This document shows positions 1 through 8,191 of a stretch of DNA of 64,000 nucleotides, one piece after another (positions within the stretch are counted from its first letter, which is position 1; each line of letters starts with the position of its first letter). A program made the translations under genes and the position numbers. The notes beneath the pieces were generated by a model that had not been told where the DNA came from, did not search any database, and saw nothing but the letters and a program-made list of their open reading frames with translations. The DNA is from Gordonia lacunae (lineage in GTDB: Bacteria; Actinomycetota; Actinomycetes; Mycobacteriales; Mycobacteriaceae): the NCBI RefSeq assembly GCF_002149015.1, contig NZ_NGFO01000002.1:124001-188000 (forward strand), written 5' to 3'.

Positions 1-1
1 C

Positions 2-1318
2 CTCGGCGGGTGCAGTTCGCACAACAGCTGCATCGCCTTCTGGGCGCCGCGCGAGGACCTGGACTCCTGGGAACGCGACTTCGGCTGCGCGGGATGGGGT
101 TCGGCGGAGTTGTACCGGCTGTACCCGCAACTCGAGACCAACGACGCGCCGGGCGCGCATCACGGCCGCAGCGGACCCGTCCACGTCATGACGGTGCCGC
201 CGAGCGATCCGTGCGGCGTGGCCCTGCTCGACGCCTGCGAGGCGGTCGGCATCCCGCGGGTCGAGTTCAACAGCGGTTCGACGGTTGTCAACGGCGCCAA
301 CTTCTTTCAGATCAACCGGCGGCCCGACGGCGTGCGGGCGTCGTCGTCGGTGAGCTACCTGCATCCACATCTCGAACGCCCGAACCTCACCGTCCGCACC
401 GGTTCCTGGGCCAAGCGAGTGGTGATCGAGAACGTCGACGGCGGGCTGCGCGCCGTGGGCGTGGACATCACCGACAACGCGTTCGGCCGGACGACACGGA
501 TCCAGGCCCGGGGCGAGGTCATCGTGTCGGCGGGCGCGATCGACTCCCCGAAGTTGCTGATGCTCTCCGGGATCGGGCCGGCGGACGACCTGCGCGAGCA
601 CGAGATCGAGGCCCTCGTCGACGCGCCGGGGGTCGGTGAACACCTGCAGGACCACCCCGAGGGAGTGATCGGGTTCGAGACCACGAAGCCGATGGTCCGC
701 CAGTCGACCCAGTGGTGGGAGGCGGGAATCTTCACCACCGTCGACGCGGGTCTGACCCGGCCGGACCTGATGATGCACTACGGCAGTGTGCCGTTCGACA
801 TGCACACTCTTCGCCAGGGCTACCCGACCAGTGACAACACCTTCTGCCTGACACCGAACGTGACGCACGCCCGGTCGCGGGGCACCGTTGCGTTGCGCTC
901 CCGCGACTTCCGCGACAAGCCGCGCGTGGACCCCCGGTATTTCACGGACGTCGAGGGCTACGACATGCGGATCATGATCGCCGGGCTACGCAAGGCCCGC
1001 GAGATCGCCGCCGCCGAACCACTGTCGACGTGGATTGCGCGCGAACTGTATCCGGGCCCCGACACCACGAGCGACGCCGAACTCGCCGACTACATCACCC
1101 GGACCCACAACACCGTCTATCACCCGGTGGGCACTGTGCGGATGGGCCCACCCGACGACGAGTTGTCTCCGCTCGACCCCGAGCTGCGCGTGAAAGGCGT
1201 TGCGGGCCTGCGGGTCGCCGACGCATCGGTGTTCCCCGAACACACCACGGTGAACCCGAACCTCACCGTGATGCTCGTCGGCGAGCGCTGCGCCGAGCTC
1301 GTGCGCGCGGACAGCTGA
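2..1318 (+). CDS. GMC-family oxidoreductase, 5'-truncated
   Basis: This is the C-terminal part of a flavin-dependent glucose-methanol-choline oxidoreductase (choline or alcohol dehydrogenase-like). The frame is open from base 2 and begins inside the FAD domain with the family motif GGCSSHN, so roughly 80-100 N-terminal residues including the Rossmann GxGxxG lie outside the window. Further along are the second GMC signature (GAIDSPKLLMLSGIGP) and the C-terminal substrate domain, with the catalytic His in YHPVGTVRMG and the Asn in TVNPNLTVMLVGERCAEL. It oxidises an alcohol with FAD; the substrate cannot be told. It ends two bases before the convergent TetR gene, which may control it. Confidence 0.9.
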   Translation, partial: LGGCSSHNSCIAFWAPREDLDSWERDFGCAGWGSAELYRLYPQLETNDAPGAHHGRSGPVHVMTVPPSDPCGVALLDACEAVGIPRVEFNSGSTVVNGANFFQINRRPDGVRASSSVSYLHPHLERPNLTVRTGSWAKRVVIENVDGGLRAVGVDITDNAFGRTTRIQARGEVIVSAGAIDSPKLLMLSGIGPADDLREHEIEALVDAPGVGEHLQDHPEGVIGFETTKPMVRQSTQWWEAGIFTTVDAGLTRPDLMMHYGSVPFDMHTLRQGYPTSDNTFCLTPNVTHARSRGTVALRSRDFRDKPRVDPRYFTDVEGYDMRIMIAGLRKAREIAAAEPLSTWIARELYPGPDTTSDAELADYITRTHNTVYHPVGTVRMGPPDDELSPLDPELRVKGVAGLRVADASVFPEHTTVNPNLTVMLVGERCAELVRADS

Positions 1319-1320
1319 CA

Positions 1321-1923
1321 CTAGGTCGCGAACGAGTCGACGATCCGCTCGAGCACCGCGGCGACCTGCTCGGTGGCGGCCGCGCGGTCGTCCGCCGCGG
1401 CGACGTAGAGTGCCGCCTCGTCGAGCGCGCCGATCGCGACATGGGCCAGGGGGCGGGTGGGCTGCTCGACCGCCTGCCCCGTCGCGATCGCCGCCGCGAT
1501 CAGTCCCTCGACCAGAGCGAATCCGAATTCCTCACCGCGAGCCCGCCATTCGCTCCAGCCCAGGACCGATGGCGCGTCGACCAGGGTGATGCGGTGCACT
1601 TCGGGCTCGGTGCACAGCCGCAGGAAGAGGCGCATGCCCGACTTCAGCGCGGCGAGCGGGTCGTCCGCGGCGCGCTCGCCGACGTCCGCGGCGATCTGCG
1701 CGACGATCGACTGCTCCACGTCGTCGTAGACGGCGACGAACAGCCCTTTCTTGTCGTCGAACTGGTGATAGAGCGCACCGCGCGTGACCCCGGCCTCGGC
1801 GACGATCTCCTGGGTGCCGACGTCGGCGAAGCCGCGTTCACCGAAGAGCATGCGTCCGGCGGCGATGAGCGCCGCGCGGGTGGCCGCGGTCCGCTCCGCC
1901 TGGGTACGACGATTGACTTTCAT
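1321..1923 (-). CDS. TetR-family transcriptional regulator
   Basis: The 200-residue protein has an N-terminal TetR helix-turn-helix at about residues 10-55 (IVAEAGVTRGALYHQFDDK), followed by an all-helical ligand or dimer domain that I cannot assign to a substrate. It is probably a repressor. It is convergent with the GMC oxidoreductase and divergent from the alpha/beta hydrolase, so the short region at 1924-1992 is its natural operator site. The start is the ATG at 1923, which lies within the first of two direct repeats of ACTTTCATAC. Targets are inferred from position only. Confidence 0.88.
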   Translation of the reverse strand: MKVNRRTQAERTAATRAALIAAGRMLFGERGFADVGTQEIVAEAGVTRGALYHQFDDKKGLFVAVYDDVEQSIVAQIAADVGERAADDPLAALKSGMRLFLRLCTEPEVHRITLVDAPSVLGWSEWRARGEEFGFALVEGLIAAAIATGQAVEQPTRPLAHVAIGALDEAALYVAAADDRAAATEQVAAVLERIVDSFAT

Positions 1924-1947
1924 ACAGTTTGCACGTAACTTTCATAC
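1916..1947. promoter_or_regulatory. Direct repeat in TetR/hydrolase divergent region
   Basis: The 10-mer ACTTTCATAC occurs twice, at 1916-1925 and 1938-1947, a spacing of 22 bases (about two helical turns). The pair overlaps the TetR start codon and precedes the hydrolase gene. Two identical sites on one helix face suit cooperative binding by the TetR protein. This is inference; no strong inverted repeat is present here. Confidence 0.35.
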
Positions 1948-1992
1948 TCAGTGTTCGTAAGTCATCCGAGTCTACGAGAAGCGGGTTTCGCC

Positions 1993-2892
1993 ATGGCAAC
2001 TGCACCGCGGACGGCCACACGCCCACCCACCCCGCTACCGACCGTCGACTTGCCCTCCGGCGTCGTCGAGTACGCCACGTACGGACCCACCGACTCCGCG
2101 CACCCGCCGATCGTCTTCGTCCACGGCGCCGTCGTCGACCATCGGTTGTGGGAACCGACCGCACTCCTGCTCGCCGAACGCGGATTCAGGTGTTGGGTCC
2201 CCCTCATGCCCCTGGGGTCCCATCGGATTCCGCTCGGGCCCGCCGCGGACCGGTCACCGCGCGGGATGAGCCGGCTCCTTCGCGAGTTCGTGGACCGCTT
2301 CGACCTGTCCAGCGCGACCCTGGTGGCCAACGACTCCGGTGGGGCGATCACCCAGTTCGCCCTCGACGACGACCCGCGATTCGTCGGCCGGCTGGTGTTC
2401 ACGAATTGTGATGCGTTCGATCTCTTCCCGCCCCAGCCGTTCCGCCTGTACTTCGCGCTGATGAAGAACCGTGCGTTGCTGAAGCCCCTGGCCGAGGCGA
2501 TGCGACTGCGCGCACTGCGGCACTCCGCGCTGGGGGTCGGCCTGCTGCTGAACGATCCCGACCCCGAACTCACCGGCTCGGTCTTCGAGCCCCTGCAGGG
2601 GGACGCGCGCATCCGCGACGACTTCATCGCGTTCCTGCGCGGCATCAGTCCGGCCGAACTGGCGGAGGTCACCCCGCGGATGTCTGGGGTCGACCTCCCG
2701 GTCCGCCTGGTGTGGGGACGCGACGATCGATGCTTCACCCCGGCGCACGGACGCCGCCTCGCCGCGGTCTTCCCCGGGGGCGCCCCGTTCGTCGAGGTTC
2801 CCGGCGCACGGACGTTCGTGTCCCTCGACCAGCCGCAGGTCGTCGCCGACCAGATCGCCGAGCTCACCGTCGGGGACCTCGCCTCGCCCTGA
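1993..2892 (+). CDS. Alpha/beta hydrolase, haloalkane-dehalogenase-like (Asp nucleophile)
   Basis: The 299-residue protein has the alpha/beta-hydrolase fold: an oxyanion HG at about 44-45 (IVFVHGAVVDH), a nucleophile elbow VANDSGG where Asp (about residue 114) takes the place of Ser, and an acid loop VWGRDDRCF. An Asp nucleophile followed by x-G-G is the arrangement of haloalkane dehalogenases. The usual catalytic His region (PGxGHF) reads PGARTFVSLDQP here, so the expected His is absent. I chose the ATG at 1993; an upstream GTG at 1951 would add 14 unlikely residues. It is divergent from the TetR gene and may be its target. The substrate is unknown. Confidence 0.8.
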   Translation: MATAPRTATRPPTPLPTVDLPSGVVEYATYGPTDSAHPPIVFVHGAVVDHRLWEPTALLLAERGFRCWVPLMPLGSHRIPLGPAADRSPRGMSRLLREFVDRFDLSSATLVANDSGGAITQFALDDDPRFVGRLVFTNCDAFDLFPPQPFRLYFALMKNRALLKPLAEAMRLRALRHSALGVGLLLNDPDPELTGSVFEPLQGDARIRDDFIAFLRGISPAELAEVTPRMSGVDLPVRLVWGRDDRCFTPAHGRRLAAVFPGGAPFVEVPGARTFVSLDQPQVVADQIAELTVGDLASP

Positions 2893-2978
2893 TCGGAAGG
2901 ACGGCACGAAGCGGGCCGGACGCAAAGAAATTCCGTCACCGGCGTCGGATTCCCGGGCCCGGGCGCGACGATGGAGAT

Positions 2979-3518
2979 GTGAGCAGCGACCAGTCGGTTT
3001 CTTCGGCCCGGGGACCAGAGGGATTGCTGGCGGTCTACGACCAGGCACTGCCGGAGGTGTACGGCTTCGTCGTACGCCGCTGCACGGATCGTCGAACCGC
3101 CGAGGACGTCACCTCCGAGACCTTCCTGGCCGCGATGGACTCGGTCCGACGACGCCGTGAAACCGAACCGACCATGCCGTGGCTGATCGGGATCGCCCGG
3201 CACAAGCTCGCCGACCACTGGCGACGCGCCCAGCGCACCCCGGAGCCCGTCGACGATCTACCCGACCGCGGCGACGACCCCTGGGACGCCGAACTCGACC
3301 GGATGGTCGCCCATCACACCCTCGGCCAGCTGTCGCCGGTCCATCAATCGGTGCTGACGCTGCGCTACGTCGACGATCTCCCCGTCGCCGAGTGCGCAGA
3401 GATCCTGGGTCGCACGGTCGGCGCGACCGAGGCGCTTCTCACCAGGGCCAAGCGCGCGTTCCGTGCCGCCTATCCCGAAACGCAACCCCAGCCCAGCGGG
3501 AGAGGAGGTCACGCATGA
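2979..3518 (+). CDS. ECF-type RNA polymerase sigma factor
   Basis: The 179-residue sigma factor has region 2 at about residues 15-85 (TAEDVTSETFLAAMDSV) and region 4 at about 120-170 (VLTLRYVDDLPVAECAEILG). It would direct RNA polymerase to a small regulon. The GTG at 2979 is the only sensible start; upstream in-frame sequence runs back through the hydrolase. Its stop overlaps the ATG of the next gene by 4 bases (ATGA), so the two are translationally coupled. No anti-sigma factor is recognisable next to it, so the coupled VOC protein is the obvious regulatory or effector partner. Likely autoregulated, but no promoter motif is clear. Confidence 0.88.
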   Translation: MSSDQSVSSARGPEGLLAVYDQALPEVYGFVVRRCTDRRTAEDVTSETFLAAMDSVRRRRETEPTMPWLIGIARHKLADHWRRAQRTPEPVDDLPDRGDDPWDAELDRMVAHHTLGQLSPVHQSVLTLRYVDDLPVAECAEILGRTVGATEALLTRAKRAFRAAYPETQPQPSGRGGHA

Positions 3519-4846
3519 GTACCCGGAACAGCTCGCGCTTCGACGCGACACGAGATCCGCTGCACGTCCTGAACGCGGCGCACACACCCGGCTTCGACGA
3601 TCCCGTTCGTCCCGACCGCGATTTCGCCACCGCGCTGCGTGATCGCCTCGAGCGCGGGGCGACACTACCCGAAGGAGTCGTCATGGCCACCGCAACACAA
3701 CTCGAGGCACCCGAGGCCGTCCCGTCCGACGCGTCCGCCCGGCCGGCACCGACGGTCGAACGTCCCGGCGCGCTCCCCTATCTCGTCGTCGCCGAGCCGC
3801 AGGCCGCGATCGACTGGTACGTCGACGCGCTCGGCGCACGGTTGCGCGGCGAACCGATCGTGATGTCCGACGGCGTGATCGGTCACGCCGAACTCGAAGT
3901 GGGCGGCGGCGCAGTCTATCTCGCTGCCGAGTTCCCCGACCTCGGACTCCGCGCACCCGAACCCGGGGCGGTCTCGGTCAGCCTGATGGTGGCCGTCGAC
4001 GACACCGACGGCGCGGTCTCGACGGCCGCCCGTGCCGGCGCCGCGGTCACCCGCGAGCCGTACGAGGCCCACGGCACCCGTACGGCGGTCATCGTCGACC
4101 CGTTCGGACACCGCTGGATGCTGAGCGGGCCGTCGAAGATCACGACCGCCGAGGCGGTCCACCAGGGCGACGTGGGCTACATGTCCTTGAACACGCCCGA
4201 CGCCGCCCGCGCCCGACGCTTCTACGGCGACGTCCTCGGCTGGGAGTTCGACGCCGAGGGAAGGCGGGTCACCAATGTCGGCCACCGCCTCGGCATCTTC
4301 GAGACCGACGGCGCGCCGACGATGTTCTGCGCGTACGCCGTCGACGACCTCGAGGCGGCCCGTGAGCGCATCGTCGCGGCTGGCGGGCAGGGCGAGTTCG
4401 GCGCCAGCCCCGACGGGCACCGCGTGGTCGACGCGGTCGACGACCAGGGCGTCCGCTTCGCGGTCTACGCCGCCGAGCCCGGCGACGTCCGGCCGCAGGC
4501 ACATCCGCGCGATCCAGGGGCCATGACCTACCTGACGGTGTTGACGCCCGACAGCGGACGCTTCCGCGCGTTCTACGGGTCGGTGCTCGGTTGGACTTTC
4601 CACGGCGGGCGCATCGACGACGGCTGGGAGGTGGACGACTCCCGGCCGCAGGTCGGTCTCGCGGGTGGTGCCGACAGCTCGGTGGCGGTGCCGATGTGGA
4701 CGACCGGCGATGTCGTCGCCGCGGTCGAGCGCGTCCGCGCCGCGGGTGGCACGGTGCTCGACGAACCGAGCACGGCGCCCTACGGCATCTCCGCACGATG
4801 CACCGACGACCAGGGGGCACAGTTCTACCTCGGCCAGTTGTTCTGA
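3515..4846 (+). CDS. Triple VOC (glyoxalase/bleomycin-resistance) domain protein
   Basis: The 443-residue protein has a charged N-terminal segment of about 60 residues (motif DRDFATALRDRLERGATLPEGV) and then three consecutive VOC modules at about 85-205, 215-330 and 335-443. Each shows the family's AxxFYGxVLGW-like start and a DPFGHRW, DDQGVRF or DDQGAQFYL end. VOC proteins bind a metal or sequester or modify small molecules. The ATG at 3515 overlaps the sigma-factor stop, following the SD AGGAGG. Three modules in one chain is one more than the common two-module form, and the extra module cannot easily self-pair. The ligand is unknown. Confidence 0.85.
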   Translation: MSTRNSSRFDATRDPLHVLNAAHTPGFDDPVRPDRDFATALRDRLERGATLPEGVVMATATQLEAPEAVPSDASARPAPTVERPGALPYLVVAEPQAAIDWYVDALGARLRGEPIVMSDGVIGHAELEVGGGAVYLAAEFPDLGLRAPEPGAVSVSLMVAVDDTDGAVSTAARAGAAVTREPYEAHGTRTAVIVDPFGHRWMLSGPSKITTAEAVHQGDVGYMSLNTPDAARARRFYGDVLGWEFDAEGRRVTNVGHRLGIFETDGAPTMFCAYAVDDLEAARERIVAAGGQGEFGASPDGHRVVDAVDDQGVRFAVYAAEPGDVRPQAHPRDPGAMTYLTVLTPDSGRFRAFYGSVLGWTFHGGRIDDGWEVDDSRPQVGLAGGADSSVAVPMWTTGDVVAAVERVRAAGGTVLDEPSTAPYGISARCTDDQGAQFYLGQLF

Positions 4847-4955
4847 GTTCCTGCCATGGGGCGCCGACTCGGCGCAACCAGCAGCGGGTCACCAAGTGGC
4901 TTCGACTCCGCGCCTCGCGTCGCTCGGTGCCGGCTCAACCAGCGGAAACGGCACA

Positions 4956-5045
4956 CCCACCACCCGCCGGCCGAGCTTGTCGAGGTCACCCCACGAGCCG
5001 AGCCCACCACCCGCCGGCCGAGCTTGTCGAGGTCACCCCACGAGC
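4956..5045. repeat. 43-bp tandem direct repeat (4956-4998, 5003-5045)
   Basis: Two perfect 43-base copies lie at a 47-base period and contain CCGAGCTTGTCGAGGTCACC. This is a relative of the GAGCTTGTCGAAA element at 13.3 kb; a GCTCAACCAGCGGAA piece of the same family lies just upstream at about 4933-4947. The second copy contains the stop codon of the convergent DUF1772 gene. A small GC hairpin at 4861-4875 (GCGCC-GACTC-GGCGC) precedes it. The whole interval 4847-5032 separates convergent genes and probably ends transcription from both sides. Confidence 0.85.
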
Positions 5046-5542
5046 AGTCCGACGACCAGCACCGCCACCGCGGCGGTGGTCAGCACGGAACGCACGATGT
5101 TCCACGGCACCCAGACGGCGGTGAACCGCGTCCAGACCCGCGCCGCCTCGTCGCCGCGCACAGCGCCCGCGGCGTCGAGGCGGTTGTTGGCGGGGACGTT
5201 GACGGCCATCGTGATGACGACGCCGAGCGCGGTGAGGATCGTCGCGGCGAGGGCCCACCAGCGGAGCCCCGATCCCCAACCGGCCCAGACGGTCAGCGCG
5301 CCGAACACCACGCCGCCGCCGAAGATGACCGCGAAGAGCGGGTTGAGGATGGCGCTGTTCATCCGCTGCATCCCCGCGACCGCCACGTCCGCACCGGCGC
5401 GGGTCAGACCGGGGATCACGGCGTAACCGAATCCCGCCAGCACACCGGCACTCAGTCCGGTGGTCAGAATCGTCAGGGTCACCATCACATCGCGCAGCAG
5501 GTCCATGGGAACAGTCCAGCGCTTCACGCTCCGGAAATCCAT
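5033..5542 (-). CDS. DUF1772 integral membrane protein
   Basis: The 169-residue protein has four predicted membrane segments: about 20-42 (VMVTLTILTTGLSAGVLAGF), 65-85, 90-113 and 145-167. The spaced NVPANNRL motif after the third helix is typical of DUF1772 (anthrone-oxygenase-like) proteins. The function is not established. The start is the ATG at 5542, though the ATG at 5506 is a plausible shorter start. The last residues and the stop codon lie inside the second copy of a 43-base repeat, so the C-terminus may have been reshaped by repeat insertion. Confidence 0.8.
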   Translation of the reverse strand: MDFRSVKRWTVPMDLLRDVMVTLTILTTGLSAGVLAGFGYAVIPGLTRAGADVAVAGMQRMNSAILNPLFAVIFGGGVVFGALTVWAGWGSGLRWWALAATILTALGVVITMAVNVPANNRLDAAGAVRGDEAARVWTRFTAVWVPWNIVRSVLTTAAVAVLVVGLLVG

Positions 5543-5622
5543 GACCGGACCGGCTGATTCCGGCTCGGCCGTCCGGCTCCCGATTCCGAAGCGGCCACCA
5601 CCGTCGTGGTTGACTCTTACCC

Positions 5623-6933
5623 ATGTCCTCTCGCTCTCGCGTCCGGGCCCTGTCCGCGCGTCTGCCGTTCGGCATCGGGACCGTCGTCGTCGTCCTGTGC
5701 GCCGCGTTGGTCGTGACCGGCGGCGTGGTGCTCGCGAGCGGCGACGCCCGGACCGACGACGGTGAGTACGCCTATGGTGAGCTGCGCGGATACGAACGGG
5801 AACCGGGCACCGCGTGGACGATCGTCGGCCAGGAGGATCTGCCCGACTACACCGACGAGGTCACCATCGAGATCGCCGACATCTCCGACGAGGGATGGCT
5901 CATCACGTACCCGTCCGGATTGGGACGCTCGTTCGTGATGGTGGACCGGCGCACGGGAAAACTGCTGTGGGACAGCCCCATCAACGCGGGTCAGGGCGAC
6001 TGCGCGGTCAACGAGGCGGGCCAGGTCGGTTGCGCGGTACAGCTGGGCACCCCACTCGAGGACGGCTTCTACCTCGTCGACGACGCCGGGGTCCCGACCC
6101 GCACCGCGGAGTACCTGGACACCAAGGCCGTCGAAGGACTCGGCACCAATTTCCTGCGTGTGAACCGAGTCGGGCACCAGGTCACACTCAACACCCCGGC
6201 CGGCAAGAGCATCTGGGCGCGGACCTTCGCGGCGCCGATCGTCGGCATCGACGTCACCGGTGACATCGTGATCATCAAGACCGCCGACGCCAGTCAGCAT
6301 CTGGTCAACCCGGCGACGGGGGAAGACCGTATCGGCTGTGACCAGTGCTCGATCAGGCTGTACCCGAGCGGCGTGACCGTCGACCATCAGGCGTACGGCG
6401 AGGAGAAGGTCGTCACGTACGCGACCGTGAACGGACGGGTCGACGCCGATCCGGTCGCCGAGGCCGACGGCCTGCGCGTGCTGCCGGGACCGTCGACCCT
6501 GCCGGTGCTCAACGCCGCGAACCGGGTGTTCGCCGCCGAAGGGCAGTACGAGGTGCGCGATCCGGCGCGACCCGGCGCGCTGTGGCAGATCCGCGACGGC
6601 GAACTGTCGAAGGGCAACGCCGTCGCGTGCGGTTCCCTCGTCGACTTCGGCCGTCTCGACGGTTCCCGGACGACGTACGAGCTCGCCGACGGCACGCACA
6701 TCGGCAGCGGACCGCCGCCGGGTCCGCAACAGCCGATCCTCGCCAACCCGCGGTGTGTCGGCTCCAGCGGCACCACCATGGTCCTCGTCAACCAGGGAGT
6801 GCTGACCGGGCTCACTCCGGCCAACACAGCGGCCTGGGAACGCGGCCTGTCATCTCCCGGGCTCGTCCGGGTCGTCGACGGATACATCGTCGTCAGTGAG
6901 GGCAGCACGCTGTCGATGCTGCGTCCGAACTGA
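5623..6933 (+). CDS. Membrane-anchored beta-propeller-like (PQQ-like) protein
   Basis: The 436-residue protein has an N-terminal hydrophobic anchor at about 15-40 (GIGTVVVVLCAALVVTGGVV) followed by an extracytoplasmic domain. That domain contains recurring blades such as MVDRRTGKLLWDSPI, HLVNPATGEDRIG and GVLTGLTPANTAAWERGL, which resemble PQQ-binding-like/WD propeller repeats. Several Cys pairs (GDCAVNEAGQVGCAV, GCDQCS) may form disulfides outside the membrane. No catalytic residues are recognisable. It stands alone between divergent DUF1772 and the lytic transglycosylase. Function unknown; an envelope scaffold or sensor role is only a guess. Confidence 0.75.
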   Translation: MSSRSRVRALSARLPFGIGTVVVVLCAALVVTGGVVLASGDARTDDGEYAYGELRGYEREPGTAWTIVGQEDLPDYTDEVTIEIADISDEGWLITYPSGLGRSFVMVDRRTGKLLWDSPINAGQGDCAVNEAGQVGCAVQLGTPLEDGFYLVDDAGVPTRTAEYLDTKAVEGLGTNFLRVNRVGHQVTLNTPAGKSIWARTFAAPIVGIDVTGDIVIIKTADASQHLVNPATGEDRIGCDQCSIRLYPSGVTVDHQAYGEEKVVTYATVNGRVDADPVAEADGLRVLPGPSTLPVLNAANRVFAAEGQYEVRDPARPGALWQIRDGELSKGNAVACGSLVDFGRLDGSRTTYELADGTHIGSGPPPGPQQPILANPRCVGSSGTTMVLVNQGVLTGLTPANTAAWERGLSSPGLVRVVDGYIVVSEGSTLSMLRPN

Positions 6934-7150
6934 TCCGCCTGCCGTCCCGATCCTTGCGCGATCAACCATTCTGTGGGCCGTTTCACAGGCGTTGCCCAGC
7001 CTCGGGCCTCACCTGCGAAGACACAGATCGCTCTCCACGTCCAGACCTCACTTGATCACGACAAGGTAACGCTTTGCTCACGGCCGCGTGTACGGTCGGC
7101 TCGGTTCCGCAAGCACGAACCACGAGATGTACACGCGAGGTCGATCAGTT

Positions 7151-7915
7151 TTGGGTAAGCACTCCAAGCCACGGAAGAGGTCCCGCACACCGTTGTGGGC
7201 CACCGCTCTCCTGCCGGTGGGCGTTCTGGCCGGCGCGGCCACCGCCGGCGCCGAGCTCTCCGGCCACACGATGGCGCCGACGCCGGTGTCGGCACCCCAG
7301 CCCGCCTCCGAGGCCACCACCACGCCCCCGTCGGTCACGCCGGCCGTCCGGGCACATCCCATCGCGCCGACCCCGCCGCCACCACCGGTCCGTCCGGCGA
7401 GCGTGACGACCGGCGCGGTCCCGGTGACCAACTACGACGCCTACGAGTCCGCCGCGAAGGCCGTCACGAGCACTCACCCGCGCTGCGGGATCGACTGGAA
7501 GGTGATCGCCGGAATCGGTCGCGTCGAGTCCCATCACGCCGACCAGGGCAACGTGAACCCCGACGGCGTGCTGCGCAGTGCGATCTTCGGTCCGCGACTC
7601 GACGGCTCCCTCGCCGGCAACCAGGTCGTCGGTGACACCGATGGCGGCGAACTCGACGGCGACCCGGTCTACGACCGCGCGGTCGGCCCGATGCAGTTCC
7701 TGCCGTCGACGTGGAAGATGTACGCCGCCGACGGAAACGGTGACGGGAAGTCCGACCCGCAGAACATCTTCGACGCCGCGTTGACCACCGCGAACTACCT
7801 GTGCGACGAAAACCTCGACCTGCGGGACTCGTCCTCACTCGTGACCGCCGTGCTGCGGTACAACAACTCGATGGACTATGTGAACAAGGTTCTCGGTTTC
7901 GCCCGCGAATACTGA
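7151..7915 (+). CDS. Secreted lytic transglycosylase (SLT-like)
   Basis: A 254-residue exported muramidase. The N-terminus MGKHSKPRKRS and a hydrophobic stretch (about 15-35) form a signal or anchor, followed by a Pro/Thr-rich linker to about residue 100. The catalytic domain follows, with the Glu in IAGIGRVESHH and family motifs AVGPMQFLPSTWKMYAADGNGDG and AVLRYNNSMDYVNKVL. It would cleave peptidoglycan glycan strands. I chose the TTG at 7151, preceded 10 bases upstream by GAGG, because MGKHSKP-type starts are usual for the family; longer forms from 7088 or 7127 are possible. The Asp-rich DGNGDGKSDP piece looks like a Ca-binding loop. Confidence 0.85.
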   Translation: MGKHSKPRKRSRTPLWATALLPVGVLAGAATAGAELSGHTMAPTPVSAPQPASEATTTPPSVTPAVRAHPIAPTPPPPPVRPASVTTGAVPVTNYDAYESAAKAVTSTHPRCGIDWKVIAGIGRVESHHADQGNVNPDGVLRSAIFGPRLDGSLAGNQVVGDTDGGELDGDPVYDRAVGPMQFLPSTWKMYAADGNGDGKSDPQNIFDAALTTANYLCDENLDLRDSSSLVTAVLRYNNSMDYVNKVLGFAREY

Positions 7916-7927
7916 TCCCCGCGCTCC

Positions 7928-8130
7928 CGGAGGAGCGCAAGCGACGACCGACCCCTGCTCCCTGAGGAGCGTCCGGAGCTTGCGGAGGGCGCGTCACGAA
8001 GGGTCCGGCGACCGAGGTTGCGAAACCCTTCGTGACGCTCGCAAGCTCGCTCCTCAGGGAGCAGAATGACGCTCGCAAGCTCGCTCCTCAGGGAGCAGAA
8101 TGACGCTCGCAAGCTCGCACCTGCAGGGCA
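7928..8130. repeat. Palindromic repeat cluster with 34-bp tandem units (convergent junction)
   Basis: A 34-base unit beginning TGACGCTCGCAAGCTCGCTC occurs at 8033-8066 and 8067-8100, with a partial third copy from 8101. Upstream, CTGCTCCCTGAGGAGCG (about 7948) is the inverse of the units' CGCTCCTCAGGGAGCAG. CACGAAGGGT (about 7995) mirrors ACCCTTCGTG (about 8027). The whole block can fold into large alternative hairpins between the convergent transglycosylase and aminopeptidase genes, so it can act as a bidirectional terminator. No ORF is credible inside. Confidence 0.85.
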
Positions 8131-8191
8131 GGGTTACGCGCTTCTTTCGGGTTCGGGAGCGGGGGACGGCGGCTCGCCCCGCTCGCGACCG

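Noticed and set aside
1030-1938. 302-residue plus-strand frame
   Set aside because: Shadow of the GMC C-terminus and antisense of the TetR gene.
6934-7150. c-di-AMP (ydaO-type) riboswitch upstream of the lytic transglycosylase
   Set aside because: Such switches precede cell-wall hydrolase genes in actinomycetes, but the conserved motifs could not be found here.
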